56,211 nt of DNA from Oscillospiraceae bacterium (lineage in GTDB: Bacteria; Bacillota; Clostridia; Oscillospirales; Ruminococcaceae), in assembly GCA_018110985.1 (NCBI GenBank), contig JAGAWT010000008.1, positions 1 through 56,211 on the forward strand, read 5' to 3'. The first letter of the stretch is position 1. Every line of letters starts with the position of its first letter. This document shows, in pieces, positions 24,486 through 33,518 of the stretch. Under the pieces are notes generated by a model. That model was not told where the DNA came from and did no database searches. It saw only the letters and a list, made by a program, of their open reading frames with translations. Both the position numbers and the translations under genes were made by a program.

Positions 24486-26888
24486 TCAGGAGTAGATATC
24501 TTCGTACTGCTGCTTTTGCAGACCGTCTGCCACGCCGCTGCCGTAGACAAGGTCCACGTCTTCTGCATACACATCCAGGAATCTTTTTATCTCATAGGGA
24601 GTGCGGGCGTATTTTCCGCTGAATATGCCCCCCACATAGCAGCCAACATATTTTTCTCCGGCAACCTTGCTGTATTCGGGCAGTACACCGTAGGAACGCC
24701 CGTTCAGATAGATGTAGTAATCAACATCATCTGCTGCATAGTCGGGACGGGAATTTTTCAGCAGATCCGTGATATCATAATGTGAGAGAAATAGTTTTAA
24801 GTCGACCCCAAGCAAGATATCGCTGTCGGTGCTCATGTTTTGGCTGTCATCTGTATAGCCCACGACATTAGAGCCGTTGATCACATCCTTCCCGGCAGCT
24901 TTTTCGTACATCTTCACACTGTACATCCACACAGTGTGAAGAAAAAGATCGTTGGGGGATAAGGCTGCTGTTTTGCTCTGATCCTGAAAGCCGAACCGGG
25001 AAAGGTCTTCAAAGCCGTATTTTTCCAGGCAGGCAACAGTGTTGGTGTAGGTCTCGTTTATCGGGATCATGTAGGGGTTTTGTCTGTAATGATTGAGCCA
25101 TATGGCTATGAATGCGGTCCTATGGCGCTGCGTACCGTAGTAGGCCTCTTCGGGCTCTGCCATCACATCAGCCTTTACAGCCTCCGCAAGACTGTCCTCA
25201 AAGCCTTCGGGAAGGTCCTTTATGAAGGTGTAGGCATCTCTTTCACTTTTTCCGTCGGGAGAGAACTGCCCGTATTCGCCCATAAGCGTTATGCAGTTTT
25301 CCAGCACCGGCTGCTGTACTGCTTTTCTGCCGGGCTTCAGCCTGCTGATAAGAGCTGCATAGGCGTTTCCTCTGGCGGTGCGCATCTCCTCGGTAACATC
25401 CACGGGGAGAAGTATGTCGAAAAGGTCGGCGGGGACATCGGGATAGGTTCTTGTTATGCTGCGCCCCAGCGTGGTCTTGTAGGTCAGCGTGACAGGATAG
25501 CCCGTCTGTGCTCTGATATCCTCTTTGCGGGAATCGAGTATAGCTTTGTGGAACCGTGTCACCGCCTCTATGTTAGCTTTGTCATAAAGCACGGGGCTGG
25601 CTGCGTAGCTGCCGTATTCTGACGTGACGATGCCATTCCTCCCGCTTGTAAGGTCCATCCCCTCTCTTCCGAAGCCGATGTAGTCTATCTCCACGCTCCT
25701 TACGGAATCGGGGGAGGGGACATATTTCCCTGCACCGAAGGCTTCTGTCGCCTCTATGACCGTAAAGCTGCCGATTGAAACGACGACGATGGCTGCATAG
25801 AGTGCTGCGGCACGCCACAGCTTTTTAAAGCCCCTGTTCTTGATGACGGTAAGGACAAAGTAGAATATAACCGTAACTATGACCATGGGGATCAGCATTT
25901 CCGTGTCGTCAAAGCTCATGAACAGGAAGCAGAGGCAGCTTATCAGAAGCACCATAAGTATGGTGTAGAAAAACTCATATACCACAGGCTTTCCGGTGTC
26001 CTCAGCCCTGCGCTTCCTGTATACCAGATAGGCAAGGACGGCGTAGACACAGGCGGCCGCAAGTACCTTTATCAGCCAGATGACCATTTCCCCCGCAGAG
26101 CCTGTTTCAAAGAGCTCATCGAAAAAGTATATGACTGCTCCGAGAGGGGATGTGAAGGGCAGGAGCTTGTAGACCGTGTCGTCAAAGGACAGACCGTAGA
26201 TGTTTTCGGTGACGGTATGGGTCACCATGGCTATAAAGCCGGGGATTATGCAGTTTACGAGCACGATGTTGAACACGTTTTCCAGCATTGCCCCGCAGAA
26301 TGTCATCACAAGGGTGCTGATGGCGTAGTACAGCAGCATGATGAAGAAGGCTGCAGCCGCTGTCTTCAGAATGGGCGGGAAAATATCGGTAAAGAAGGTC
26401 TCACCCAGCTCCAGTGCAGTGCTGCCCGGGACAGCTGCGGAAATCATGCTCCTATGCAGTCCGGAGGCTGCAAGAGTGAGCAGCAGACCCAGTGCCGTAC
26501 TTGCTATGTAGGGCAGGGTGTAGGTGAGGAGACCCGAGAAAAAGTCGGATATAAACCGCTGTGTGGTGGTGACGGGAAGGGAAAAGTGCATATCCGTTTC
26601 CGTCTTTTTGTACAGGTAGGGCATGGAGAGCACCGCTGCCACGCTTCCGCAGAGAAGTGCTGCTCCGGAGGTAAGTGCGCCGATGACGCTGTAGATACCT
26701 ATATCCGGCTGGATGTCCAGCAAAAGGCTCATTATGAGTATGAGCATATTAAGGGGCAGACCCACAAAATACAGCACTGCGGATACTATCATCATCTTCT
26801 TGTTCCGCAGGAGCCCCTGTTTTATGCCGTGGAATACCTTGGGGGAGAAAATGGGTGAAGCCTTTGCCGTGTTTCCCTGTGTGCTCAT
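24486..26888 (-). CDS. ABC transporter permease, large (DUF6449-like)
   Basis: The 800-residue protein has six or more hydrophobic segments in residues 30-330, two more near 335-385, and a long C-terminal extracytoplasmic part of about 420 residues without obvious repeats. The layout fits large permeases paired with YtrA-regulated ATPases in Clostridia (DUF6449 type). These operons often respond to cell-wall-active agents, but the substrate here is unknown. It overlaps the ATPase gene by 4 bases and is the last gene of the GntR-ATPase-permease operon. Confidence 0.82.
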   Translation of the reverse strand: MSTQGNTAKASPIFSPKVFHGIKQGLLRNKKMMIVSAVLYFVGLPLNMLILIMSLLLDIQPDIGIYSVIGALTSGAALLCGSVAAVLSMPYLYKKTETDMHFSLPVTTTQRFISDFFSGLLTYTLPYIASTALGLLLTLAASGLHRSMISAAVPGSTALELGETFFTDIFPPILKTAAAAFFIMLLYYAISTLVMTFCGAMLENVFNIVLVNCIIPGFIAMVTHTVTENIYGLSFDDTVYKLLPFTSPLGAVIYFFDELFETGSAGEMVIWLIKVLAAACVYAVLAYLVYRKRRAEDTGKPVVYEFFYTILMVLLISCLCFLFMSFDDTEMLIPMVIVTVIFYFVLTVIKNRGFKKLWRAAALYAAIVVVSIGSFTVIEATEAFGAGKYVPSPDSVRSVEIDYIGFGREGMDLTSGRNGIVTSEYGSYAASPVLYDKANIEAVTRFHKAILDSRKEDIRAQTGYPVTLTYKTTLGRSITRTYPDVPADLFDILLPVDVTEEMRTARGNAYAALISRLKPGRKAVQQPVLENCITLMGEYGQFSPDGKSERDAYTFIKDLPEGFEDSLAEAVKADVMAEPEEAYYGTQRHRTAFIAIWLNHYRQNPYMIPINETYTNTVACLEKYGFEDLSRFGFQDQSKTAALSPNDLFLHTVWMYSVKMYEKAAGKDVINGSNVVGYTDDSQNMSTDSDILLGVDLKLFLSHYDITDLLKNSRPDYAADDVDYYIYLNGRSYGVLPEYSKVAGEKYVGCYVGGIFSGKYARTPYEIKRFLDVYAEDVDLVYGSGVADGLQKQQYEDIYS

Positions 26889-27799
26889 AGTGCTTCGCCT
26901 CCTTCGGTGATCTCGTCCGCCTTGTAGCCGAGACCCTCCATCTCATAGATGAAGATCTCTTCAAGGGTCATGGGAATGATGTCAAGGAACATGGGGGAGT
27001 AGGGTGCAAGATATTCCTTTATCATGTTTTCGTCGCCCCTCATGATTATGTGGCATACCGAGCCGTTTTTATCAAAATGCAGGATATTGGGGGACACGAA
27101 GTCCTCTTTGCTGCGGTTTTCGGGGAATGCCGCCTGTACCTTGTGTATATTGCCCTTTACGCTGTCCAGATCCCTGTTGAATACGATCCTTCCCTTGTGG
27201 AGCAGGGCTACGGTGTCGCAGACCTCGTTTATCTCCTTCAGGTTGTGGGAGGATATGACGGTGGTGAGGCCTCTGTCCAGTATGGCATCCACCAGCATCC
27301 TCTTGACGATTATCCTCATGGTGGGGTCAAGACCGTCAAATGCCTCATCCAGAAGCAGATAATCCGTCCTGCACGCCAGTCCGGTTATGACTATGGACTG
27401 CCTTTTCATTCCCTTGGAAAACTTGTCTGTACGCTTGTCCATGGGAAGCTGCACCTTCTTTGCCAGCTCGTCGAACACCTCATCCGAAAACTTCGGATAA
27501 TAGCCCTTGTAGAAGTTTTTCAGCTCCTTCAAGGTAAAGCGTCCGAACTGTACGGTCTCATCGTTTATGAAAAACACCTTTTCCCGTACCCTTGCGTTGT
27601 CAAAGATCTCCTCCCCGTCTATGAGCACCTTTCCGCCGTCGCTCCTGTAGGTGCCGCTTATGAGCCTAAGAAGGGTGGATTTCCCTGCGCCGTTTGAACC
27701 GAGAAGCCCGTAGGACACTCCCGTTGGTATCTCCAGATCTGCATTGTCCAGAGCAGGGACACCGTCAAACAGTTTGGTCACACCGCTCAGTGTTATCAT
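26885..27799 (-). CDS. ABC transporter ATP-binding protein
   Basis: The 304-residue protein has Walker A GSNGAGKST (about residues 34-42), signature FSKGMKRQSI, Walker B YLLLDEAFDGLDP and the H-loop SSHN. The C-terminal 80 residues are a typical extension of single-subunit drug or peptide export ATPases. It overlaps the GntR gene upstream and the permease gene downstream by 4 bases each, so the three genes form one translationally coupled operon. Confidence 0.95.
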   Translation of the reverse strand: MITLSGVTKLFDGVPALDNADLEIPTGVSYGLLGSNGAGKSTLLRLISGTYRSDGGKVLIDGEEIFDNARVREKVFFINDETVQFGRFTLKELKNFYKGYYPKFSDEVFDELAKKVQLPMDKRTDKFSKGMKRQSIVITGLACRTDYLLLDEAFDGLDPTMRIIVKRMLVDAILDRGLTTVISSHNLKEINEVCDTVALLHKGRIVFNRDLDSVKGNIHKVQAAFPENRSKEDFVSPNILHFDKNGSVCHIIMRGDENMIKEYLAPYSPMFLDIIPMTLEEIFIYEMEGLGYKADEITEGGEAL

Positions 27800-28152
27800 T
27801 TCCTCACTCCCGTTTCCTTTACTATCTCTATCATTTTCTCCTGTGAAAGCCCGCTCTTGTGAGCCTTCACCGCTGCCTCCTCAAATTCCCTGCAGGCATT
27901 TGACAGTATCACGTCCTCATGCCCTCCGGAAAGAAAGGAGCCCTTTCCCGGCACCGAATAGATGATGCCGTCCCTTTCAAGCATACCGAAAGCCTTTGCC
28001 ACGGTGTTGGGGTTTATGCTGTACCGCTTGGACAGCTCCCTTACGGAGGGGAGCTTTTCCCCGGGGGACAGGAGCTTGTTTGCTGCCAGCTCCGTCACCC
28101 CTCTGTAGATCTGCTCATAGATCGGTACCCTGCTCTGGGGGTCTATACTCAT
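27796..28152 (-). CDS. GntR-family (YtrA-type) repressor
   Basis: The 118-residue protein is short and has the GntR winged helix (IYEQIYRGVTELAANKLLSPGEKLPSVRELS, with NPNTVAKAFGMLERDGII) plus a brief YtrA-type helical tail. It should repress its own operon of ATPase and permease until an inducer arrives. ATG 28152 begins the conserved SIDPQSRVPIYEQI. A 32-base dyad 42 bases upstream is its likely operator. It overlaps the ATPase gene by 4 bases. Confidence 0.92.
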   Translation of the reverse strand: MSIDPQSRVPIYEQIYRGVTELAANKLLSPGEKLPSVRELSKRYSINPNTVAKAFGMLERDGIIYSVPGKGSFLSGGHEDVILSNACREFEEAAVKAHKSGLSQEKMIEIVKETGVRK

Positions 28153-28193
28153 CAATTATCATCACTTCCCCGCTGCACTGTTTGTTGACTGTG

Positions 28194-28225
28194 CTGTATT
28201 AGGTGTACTATATGTACTAATACAG
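28194..28225. promoter_or_regulatory. Dyad operator for the GntR repressor
   Basis: CTGTATTAG (28194-28202) is exactly inverted by CTAATACAG (28217-28225), with GTGTACTATATGTA between. The alternating GTAC half-sites fit YtrA-type operators, and the dyad lies just upstream of the repressor gene. Confidence 0.7.
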
Positions 28226-28474
28226 ATAATAACATCAAAAGACCTGTTTGTCAATCTTTTTTGAGAAATTTGTGATATCTCACATAATATGCCTTTGTTT
28301 CTGCCGTGGTTTTGCATATAGTGTACAATAGTGCGGAGGGCAGACCGGAAAAGGGCTTTACACCCGCCTTTATTGTGATTACTTCTGTGTTTTTCAGGGG
28401 CATGGGAAGAATATTTAGTGATTTTACACAAAGAAGTAAGAAAATGTTTTATTCAAAGGGCGTTCAATAATTCG

Positions 28475-28503
28475 TTGACAATAAAGACGAATTTTGTTAT
28501 AAT
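28475..28503 (+). promoter_or_regulatory. Strong promoter of the giant repeat-protein gene
   Basis: TTGACA (28475-28480), a 17-base spacer and TATAAT (28498-28503) are both perfect consensus boxes, 87 bases before the start codon. Between the GntR dyad and this promoter (28226-28474) I see AT-rich sequence with no other feature. Confidence 0.85.
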
Positions 28504-28589
28504 AAATACAATTGCGGTAATTATGCGCCGGTGAGTTGTGCTATTTGACCTCCGGCAGCGTGAAATAAAGTCCGGTGGGAGGAATAGCT

Positions 28590-31500
28590 ATGGAAAGCTA
28601 CAATGACTACGACAGGTTCAAGCAAAACTGTAACGCTTTCAAGGATGTATTTTTCGACACCTATTTTCAGCAAAACGGCATCTTCTGCCACCCTCTGCTC
28701 GAAAATATGATCTATGTCCCCTGCAGCCCCGAGGAGCAGAAGAGCAACGGGCTCAATATCTGCCGAATGAGGGATATGCTCATCATGAGCAGCAATGCGG
28801 AGGATTTTGAGCCCTTTGAGATAAACAAGGCAAGGCAGATAGCTGCCGAAAACGGCTTTGTGTACATTGCCGACCTTGTGGATCCCAAGGCATTCAAGGC
28901 TGCGGACTGGATGGTAGACGGCAAGCACGACACTGTCATCGTCAGCGAAGAGGATATGAGGAAGAACAACAGACCCTATGCCCCGGTTACTCCTCTTACC
29001 AATGTGACCCTCCCCTTCAAGAAGGTGGAGTGCGCCTTCCTGTACAAAAAGGGAACGGTGGAAAGCCCTGCTTTCATGACCTCATCCGACATCGACGAGA
29101 TGCTGACGGGTCACCTGACCGAAGCACTTAAAGACTTTGAGAATATAGAGATAGCAGGCAGCGCTTCCTTTGATATCTACGGCGCAAAGGCGGATATGGA
29201 TCCCAATGAGTCACGCTGCGCAAAGCTGGACAAGTCCCTTTCCCTTCTTGATGCGGTCACCGAAGAGGTGGGGAAGAACAAGGATGCCCTGAACGCTGCC
29301 GATTACAAGTTCGACCTCAGAGAATTTACTCTTGCGGGTCTGGAAATGGCTGCAAAGAAGTGCGGCATAGCCCATGATCCCAAGTCCTTTGAGGGAAAGA
29401 ACACCCTTGAAGAGCTGAAAGAGCAGTTCAGGAAAAATGTGTCCGAAAAGAACACCTACGGCTTCAAGTACGCTTCCCCCGACGAAAAGTCCTATGCTGA
29501 CAAGCTCAGAGCCATAGAAGGCTCCGATGCGGATGCGGAGACTCTGAAAAAGGATATAGCTTCTCTCCTCTGCCTGCGTCCCGTAAAGCCTGCAGTTTTC
29601 AACCTTGCAAGGGCGGTATCTCCCGCAGATGCGGAAAACGTGGAGAACATAGCCGAGTTCTGGGGAGTTTCCTCTCTTGACATCCAGGGGCTCCAGAAGT
29701 ATCTTTCAGACAGCTATATCCCCGCAGATGCAAGGGATGAGCAGGGCAGGATATGCTGCGGCAGCGCAAAGGCAAGGTTCATCCTTGACGAACTGAAGAC
29801 CGCCGCAGAAAAGTACAAGATAAAGAACATCCCCGCCATAGACGAGCTGGGTACCTATATATCCGACGAGGAAAAGGAGCAGCGCACCTACAACGGCACT
29901 GTCTTTGACACCGTGGAGGATATGAACAAGGCTCAGGAGAACGAAAAGAAGCTGATAGAGGAATGTGAGGATCTCTCCGCCCTTGATGAGGAGGAGCTTT
30001 CCAAGCTCAGAAAGCTCATCTACGGCACCACTCTTGACAAAAAGACCAAGGGCAAGTACCTTCTGAAAGTAAAGCTGGCGGAGCTTGATGCTGAAAAGAA
30101 CAAGGCACAGCAGATGCTCATAGGTCTCGGCACCCGCAGCATGCCCGAGCTTGAAGGGATAAAGGAAAAGCTGTCCGGTATGAACGAGGCATCGGTCAGA
30201 CCCTTTGCGGCAAAGGTGGAAAATGCCATCCTTTCCGCACAGGCGAAGGAGCTTTCGGAAAAGTTCGCATCCATTCCCGACAAGGCAAAGGCAGAGGAGC
30301 TTGACAAGCTCCTTGAAAGCGGAAAGTACGACCCCATGTTCACCCGCCGGTACAGGGCAAAGCTGAATGATGCCCGTGACGGTTTTGCAAGAAAGGAACT
30401 TGATGCGGTCACCGCAGGTCTCGACAAGGCTGAAAAAACCGCTCTTGCGGGCATAAAGGCAAAGATAGATGCTCTTTCCTGCCGCCCTGCCGTAAAGGCA
30501 CAGTATCTGAAAGCTGTTACAAAGAGAGCCGATGCCATAGAGGAAGCCGAGGTGAGCTCCGTATTTGCGGACATAGACAAGGCAGACAAGGCAAAGTGCG
30601 ACAGCCTGAAGAAGATCATCGAGGAAGGCAGGTACAGGAAGCAGTACACCGACAGGTTCGCAGCCTCCATTGACCGCCGCCTTGTGGATATAGAGAACGC
30701 TGAGTTCATAAAGAAGTGCGATACCATACCCACCATGGACAAGGCTGCCCTTGATGCCGTTACGGAAGAACTGAAGTCCGGGAAGTATCCCGCAGAGATA
30801 AACGAAAAGTACCTCAAAGCCGTTGATGAGCGCAGCAAGGTGCTTATCAGGAACGAGGCGGATGCCATTGTCCGTGATATCGACAAGGCTGATTTTGCCA
30901 AGCTGGACGAGATGCTCAAGAAGCTGGCGGACGGCAAATTCCCCGAGGAGCTGCGCAAAGAGAAGGAAGACCTTATCGCCAAGAAGCGCAAGACCCTCTA
31001 CAACGAGGAAGTGGACAAGCTCTGCAGGGATATCGACAAGCTGGACAAGAAGGCGGCCCTTGAACTCAAAGAGAAGCTGGGCAACGAAAACTACGACAAG
31101 GAATATGTTTCCAAGTACCTGCACAGGATAGATGAGCGCATCGACAAGGTAGAGCGTGAAAAGGCAGAATCCCTTGCAAAGGATGCGGACAAGCTGGACA
31201 AGGCTGCCATCGAGAAGCGCACCGAGGAGATAAAGGCTCTGGGCTTCAAGGAGGAGAATATCAAGCCTTCTCTGGAAAAGCTCCGCAAGAGGGAGATAGA
31301 CCTTATGAAGGCGGAGCTGGAGACTCTCTGCAAGAATATCCCCAACACCTCCCGCCCCGAGCTTGCAAAGCTGAAGGAAGCCCTTTCCTCCGGCGATTTC
31401 GACAAGGAGCTCTCCGCAAAGTATATCGAGCAGATAGACAAGCGCACCGAGGAGCTTATCAAGAAGGAGCTCTCCGAGCTCTGCAAGAACATCCCCGGCT

Positions 31501-33422
31501 CTCCCAAGGAGAAGCTGCTTGAGATGCAGAAGAAGATCGCCGGGACTCCCGAATACGCCGTTCCCGGAAAGGCGTATGCAGAGCAGATCGAGAACCGCAT
31601 AAAGCAGATCGACAAGGCGGAATTCGACAAGCAGATGCAGGAGATAGAAAAGCTGGACAAGAAGGCTCTTGCCAAGTTTGAGGAGGATCTGGAGAAGAGA
31701 AAGTCCTCCATGGATCAGAAGACCTACGACAGCGTACTCGCAAAGGTGGGCGAGAGAGGCGACTTCCTTGACAGGAAGGAACTGGACGAGCTCATCAAGG
31801 GCGTTGAGGGCGCAGATCTGACTAAGCTCCACGACCTGAAGGAGAGCATCACCGACGGCGATTTCGACCCCAAGAACACCTATACCTACATCAAGAAGAT
31901 AGACGATGCCATCAACAACAGGCACGTAGAGTATTTCTCGAAGCTCACCGCAAACATCAAGACCCTTTCAAGGGCAGAGCTTGTGGTGCTGCTGGAAAAG
32001 ATAGAAAAGAACGAGAACCACTGCCCCGACGATATGCTCGGCAGATATGTGGGCATGGTAAAGGCAAAGATAAGAGATGCGGACAGAGCCGAACTGGATG
32101 TAAAGTGCCAGGGTATCAGGAGCTTCTCCGAGTACAAGTGCTTTGAGTACATCAAGGACATCAACGACATGGATATAGATCCCGATGCAAAGAAGGATTA
32201 TATCAATCGTCTGGAGCTCCAGATCACCAATCTGCGCACCCTGCAGCGTGACAACTATGTTACACGCTTTACAGAGCAGCTTATCGCAAACGGCGTTCCC
32301 GAGGCTACCTTCTATATGCCCACCGAAAAGACCGCCACTGTTTTCGAGCAGCGCTTCCGCAGCGTCACAAGCTCCTTTGCCAGCCTTTCAAGCCCCTATG
32401 AGCTGGGTGTCATCATCTTCCAGGCACAGCCCGACAACAATGACGAAGCCTACATGGTAACTCTTGATTACCTCTACTACCATACCAAGAGCGGCTTTGA
32501 CCGTGTTGCCGTGGAGAGCATCGACAAGTTTGAAGGAAAGAACACCCTCTTCAAGAAGACCCTGTCCCTTGTGGAGAAGAATTCCGGAAAAACTCACGAG
32601 CTGCCCCTCTCTAATGTGGTGAAGAACGCAGAGAACCTTTCCAAGGCACTCAACAGCCTCCTGCGCATCATGCAGCACGACATCAGCGAGATAAAGCTGA
32701 AAGAGGCTGCGGACAGAAAGGCTATGGAGGACGAGAAGCAGCGTGAGATCGAGCAGCGCAATGCCGACATCGCAAATGCAAGGCGCAAGGCAGCGGACGA
32801 GGAAAAGCGTGAGGCTCAGATAAAGGAAGCGGAGCAGAGGACAGCAGCCGAAAAGGCGGCTGCCAAGGCGGAGGCTGAGGAAAAGGCAAAGAACGAAAAG
32901 AACGTAGACAAATTTGCCGAAATAAAGGCTATCAAGCCCATCGAGATCGTAGTCTCCAAGTCGGTAACACCGACAGGCACCACGGCAGCACCCGCAGCCA
33001 CTGCGGCTCCCAAGCCTGCGGAGGCTCCGAAGGCTGAGGACAAGCCCAAGGCAGCAGAAGCCAAGCCCGCAGCTGTATCGGATGTGAAGCCCATCAAGCC
33101 CATTGCCACCGTAGTCTCCAAGCCGTCAGCTCCGGCAGGCAGCACCGCAGCGCAGGAGGCACCAAAGGCAGCCCCGGCAGGCAGCACCGCAGCACAGGAA
33201 GCGCCAAAGGCAGCACCCACGGGCAGCACAGCTCCGAAGGCAGAAGCACCCAAGGCAGCAGAAACGGCAAAGCCCGTGGACAAGCCCAAGGCGGATGCTC
33301 CCAAGCCTGCCGAAAAGACCGAGGAGAAGCCCAAGATCAGGTTCTGCGACCAGTGCGGCGCAAAGATACCCAACGAAAACGCCAAGTTCTGCATGGAATG
33401 CGGCAACAAGCTGACCAAGTGA
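28590..33422 (+). CDS. Giant helical-repeat protein with C-terminal zinc ribbon
   Basis: I do not recognise this 1610-residue cytoplasmic protein as a whole. Residues 1 to about 440 are a mixed N-terminal region. About 450-1250 consists of roughly 14 degenerate units of 45-60 residues (pattern like LCKNI, LAKLKEALSSGDFDKE, KYIEQIDKR). About 1270-1345 reads like a small PH-like beta domain (ELGVIIFQAQ ... VTLDYLYYHTKSGF). A coiled coil (about 1370-1450) and an Ala/Pro/Lys linker with AAPTGST-like repeats follow. A zinc ribbon ends the protein (CDQCG and CMECG). ATG 28590 follows GGGAGG at 7 bases. There is no signal peptide. It is probably a scaffold; the next gene encodes a membrane protein with an N-terminal zinc ribbon. 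Confidence 0.9.
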   Translation: MESYNDYDRFKQNCNAFKDVFFDTYFQQNGIFCHPLLENMIYVPCSPEEQKSNGLNICRMRDMLIMSSNAEDFEPFEINKARQIAAENGFVYIADLVDPKAFKAADWMVDGKHDTVIVSEEDMRKNNRPYAPVTPLTNVTLPFKKVECAFLYKKGTVESPAFMTSSDIDEMLTGHLTEALKDFENIEIAGSASFDIYGAKADMDPNESRCAKLDKSLSLLDAVTEEVGKNKDALNAADYKFDLREFTLAGLEMAAKKCGIAHDPKSFEGKNTLEELKEQFRKNVSEKNTYGFKYASPDEKSYADKLRAIEGSDADAETLKKDIASLLCLRPVKPAVFNLARAVSPADAENVENIAEFWGVSSLDIQGLQKYLSDSYIPADARDEQGRICCGSAKARFILDELKTAAEKYKIKNIPAIDELGTYISDEEKEQRTYNGTVFDTVEDMNKAQENEKKLIEECEDLSALDEEELSKLRKLIYGTTLDKKTKGKYLLKVKLAELDAEKNKAQQMLIGLGTRSMPELEGIKEKLSGMNEASVRPFAAKVENAILSAQAKELSEKFASIPDKAKAEELDKLLESGKYDPMFTRRYRAKLNDARDGFARKELDAVTAGLDKAEKTALAGIKAKIDALSCRPAVKAQYLKAVTKRADAIEEAEVSSVFADIDKADKAKCDSLKKIIEEGRYRKQYTDRFAASIDRRLVDIENAEFIKKCDTIPTMDKAALDAVTEELKSGKYPAEINEKYLKAVDERSKVLIRNEADAIVRDIDKADFAKLDEMLKKLADGKFPEELRKEKEDLIAKKRKTLYNEEVDKLCRDIDKLDKKAALELKEKLGNENYDKEYVSKYLHRIDERIDKVEREKAESLAKDADKLDKAAIEKRTEEIKALGFKEENIKPSLEKLRKREIDLMKAELETLCKNIPNTSRPELAKLKEALSSGDFDKELSAKYIEQIDKRTEELIKKELSELCKNIPGSPKEKLLEMQKKIAGTPEYAVPGKAYAEQIENRIKQIDKAEFDKQMQEIEKLDKKALAKFEEDLEKRKSSMDQKTYDSVLAKVGERGDFLDRKELDELIKGVEGADLTKLHDLKESITDGDFDPKNTYTYIKKIDDAINNRHVEYFSKLTANIKTLSRAELVVLLEKIEKNENHCPDDMLGRYVGMVKAKIRDADRAELDVKCQGIRSFSEYKCFEYIKDINDMDIDPDAKKDYINRLELQITNLRTLQRDNYVTRFTEQLIANGVPEATFYMPTEKTATVFEQRFRSVTSSFASLSSPYELGVIIFQAQPDNNDEAYMVTLDYLYYHTKSGFDRVAVESIDKFEGKNTLFKKTLSLVEKNSGKTHELPLSNVVKNAENLSKALNSLLRIMQHDISEIKLKEAADRKAMEDEKQREIEQRNADIANARRKAADEEKREAQIKEAEQRTAAEKAAAKAEAEEKAKNEKNVDKFAEIKAIKPIEIVVSKSVTPTGTTAAPAATAAPKPAEAPKAEDKPKAAEAKPAAVSDVKPIKPIATVVSKPSAPAGSTAAQEAPKAAPAGSTAAQEAPKAAPTGSTAPKAEAPKAAETAKPVDKPKADAPKPAEKTEEKPKIRFCDQCGAKIPNENAKFCMECGNKLTK

Positions 33423-33455
33423 TAAGGTAACGGCGAGGCCGTACTGAAAAAGACC

Positions 33456-33489
33456 CACTGCCCGATATCCACCAAGGTGTCGGGCGGTG
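33456..33489 (+). terminator. Hairpin between the giant gene and the DUF898 gene
   Basis: 33456-33467 pairs with 33478-33489 (12 bases with two G-T pairs) and is followed by TTTGTAAAAC. It could terminate or reduce transcription into the next gene rather than fully separate the two. Confidence 0.5.
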
Positions 33490-33518
33490 TTTGTAAAACA
33501 AGAGAGGGATAAAAGAGA

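Noticed and set aside
29706-31925. Long minus-strand open frame (739 codons) inside the giant gene
   Set aside because: It is a shadow of the repetitive, GC-biased coding sequence on the plus strand: Leu-rich translation, no ribosome site, no family match.
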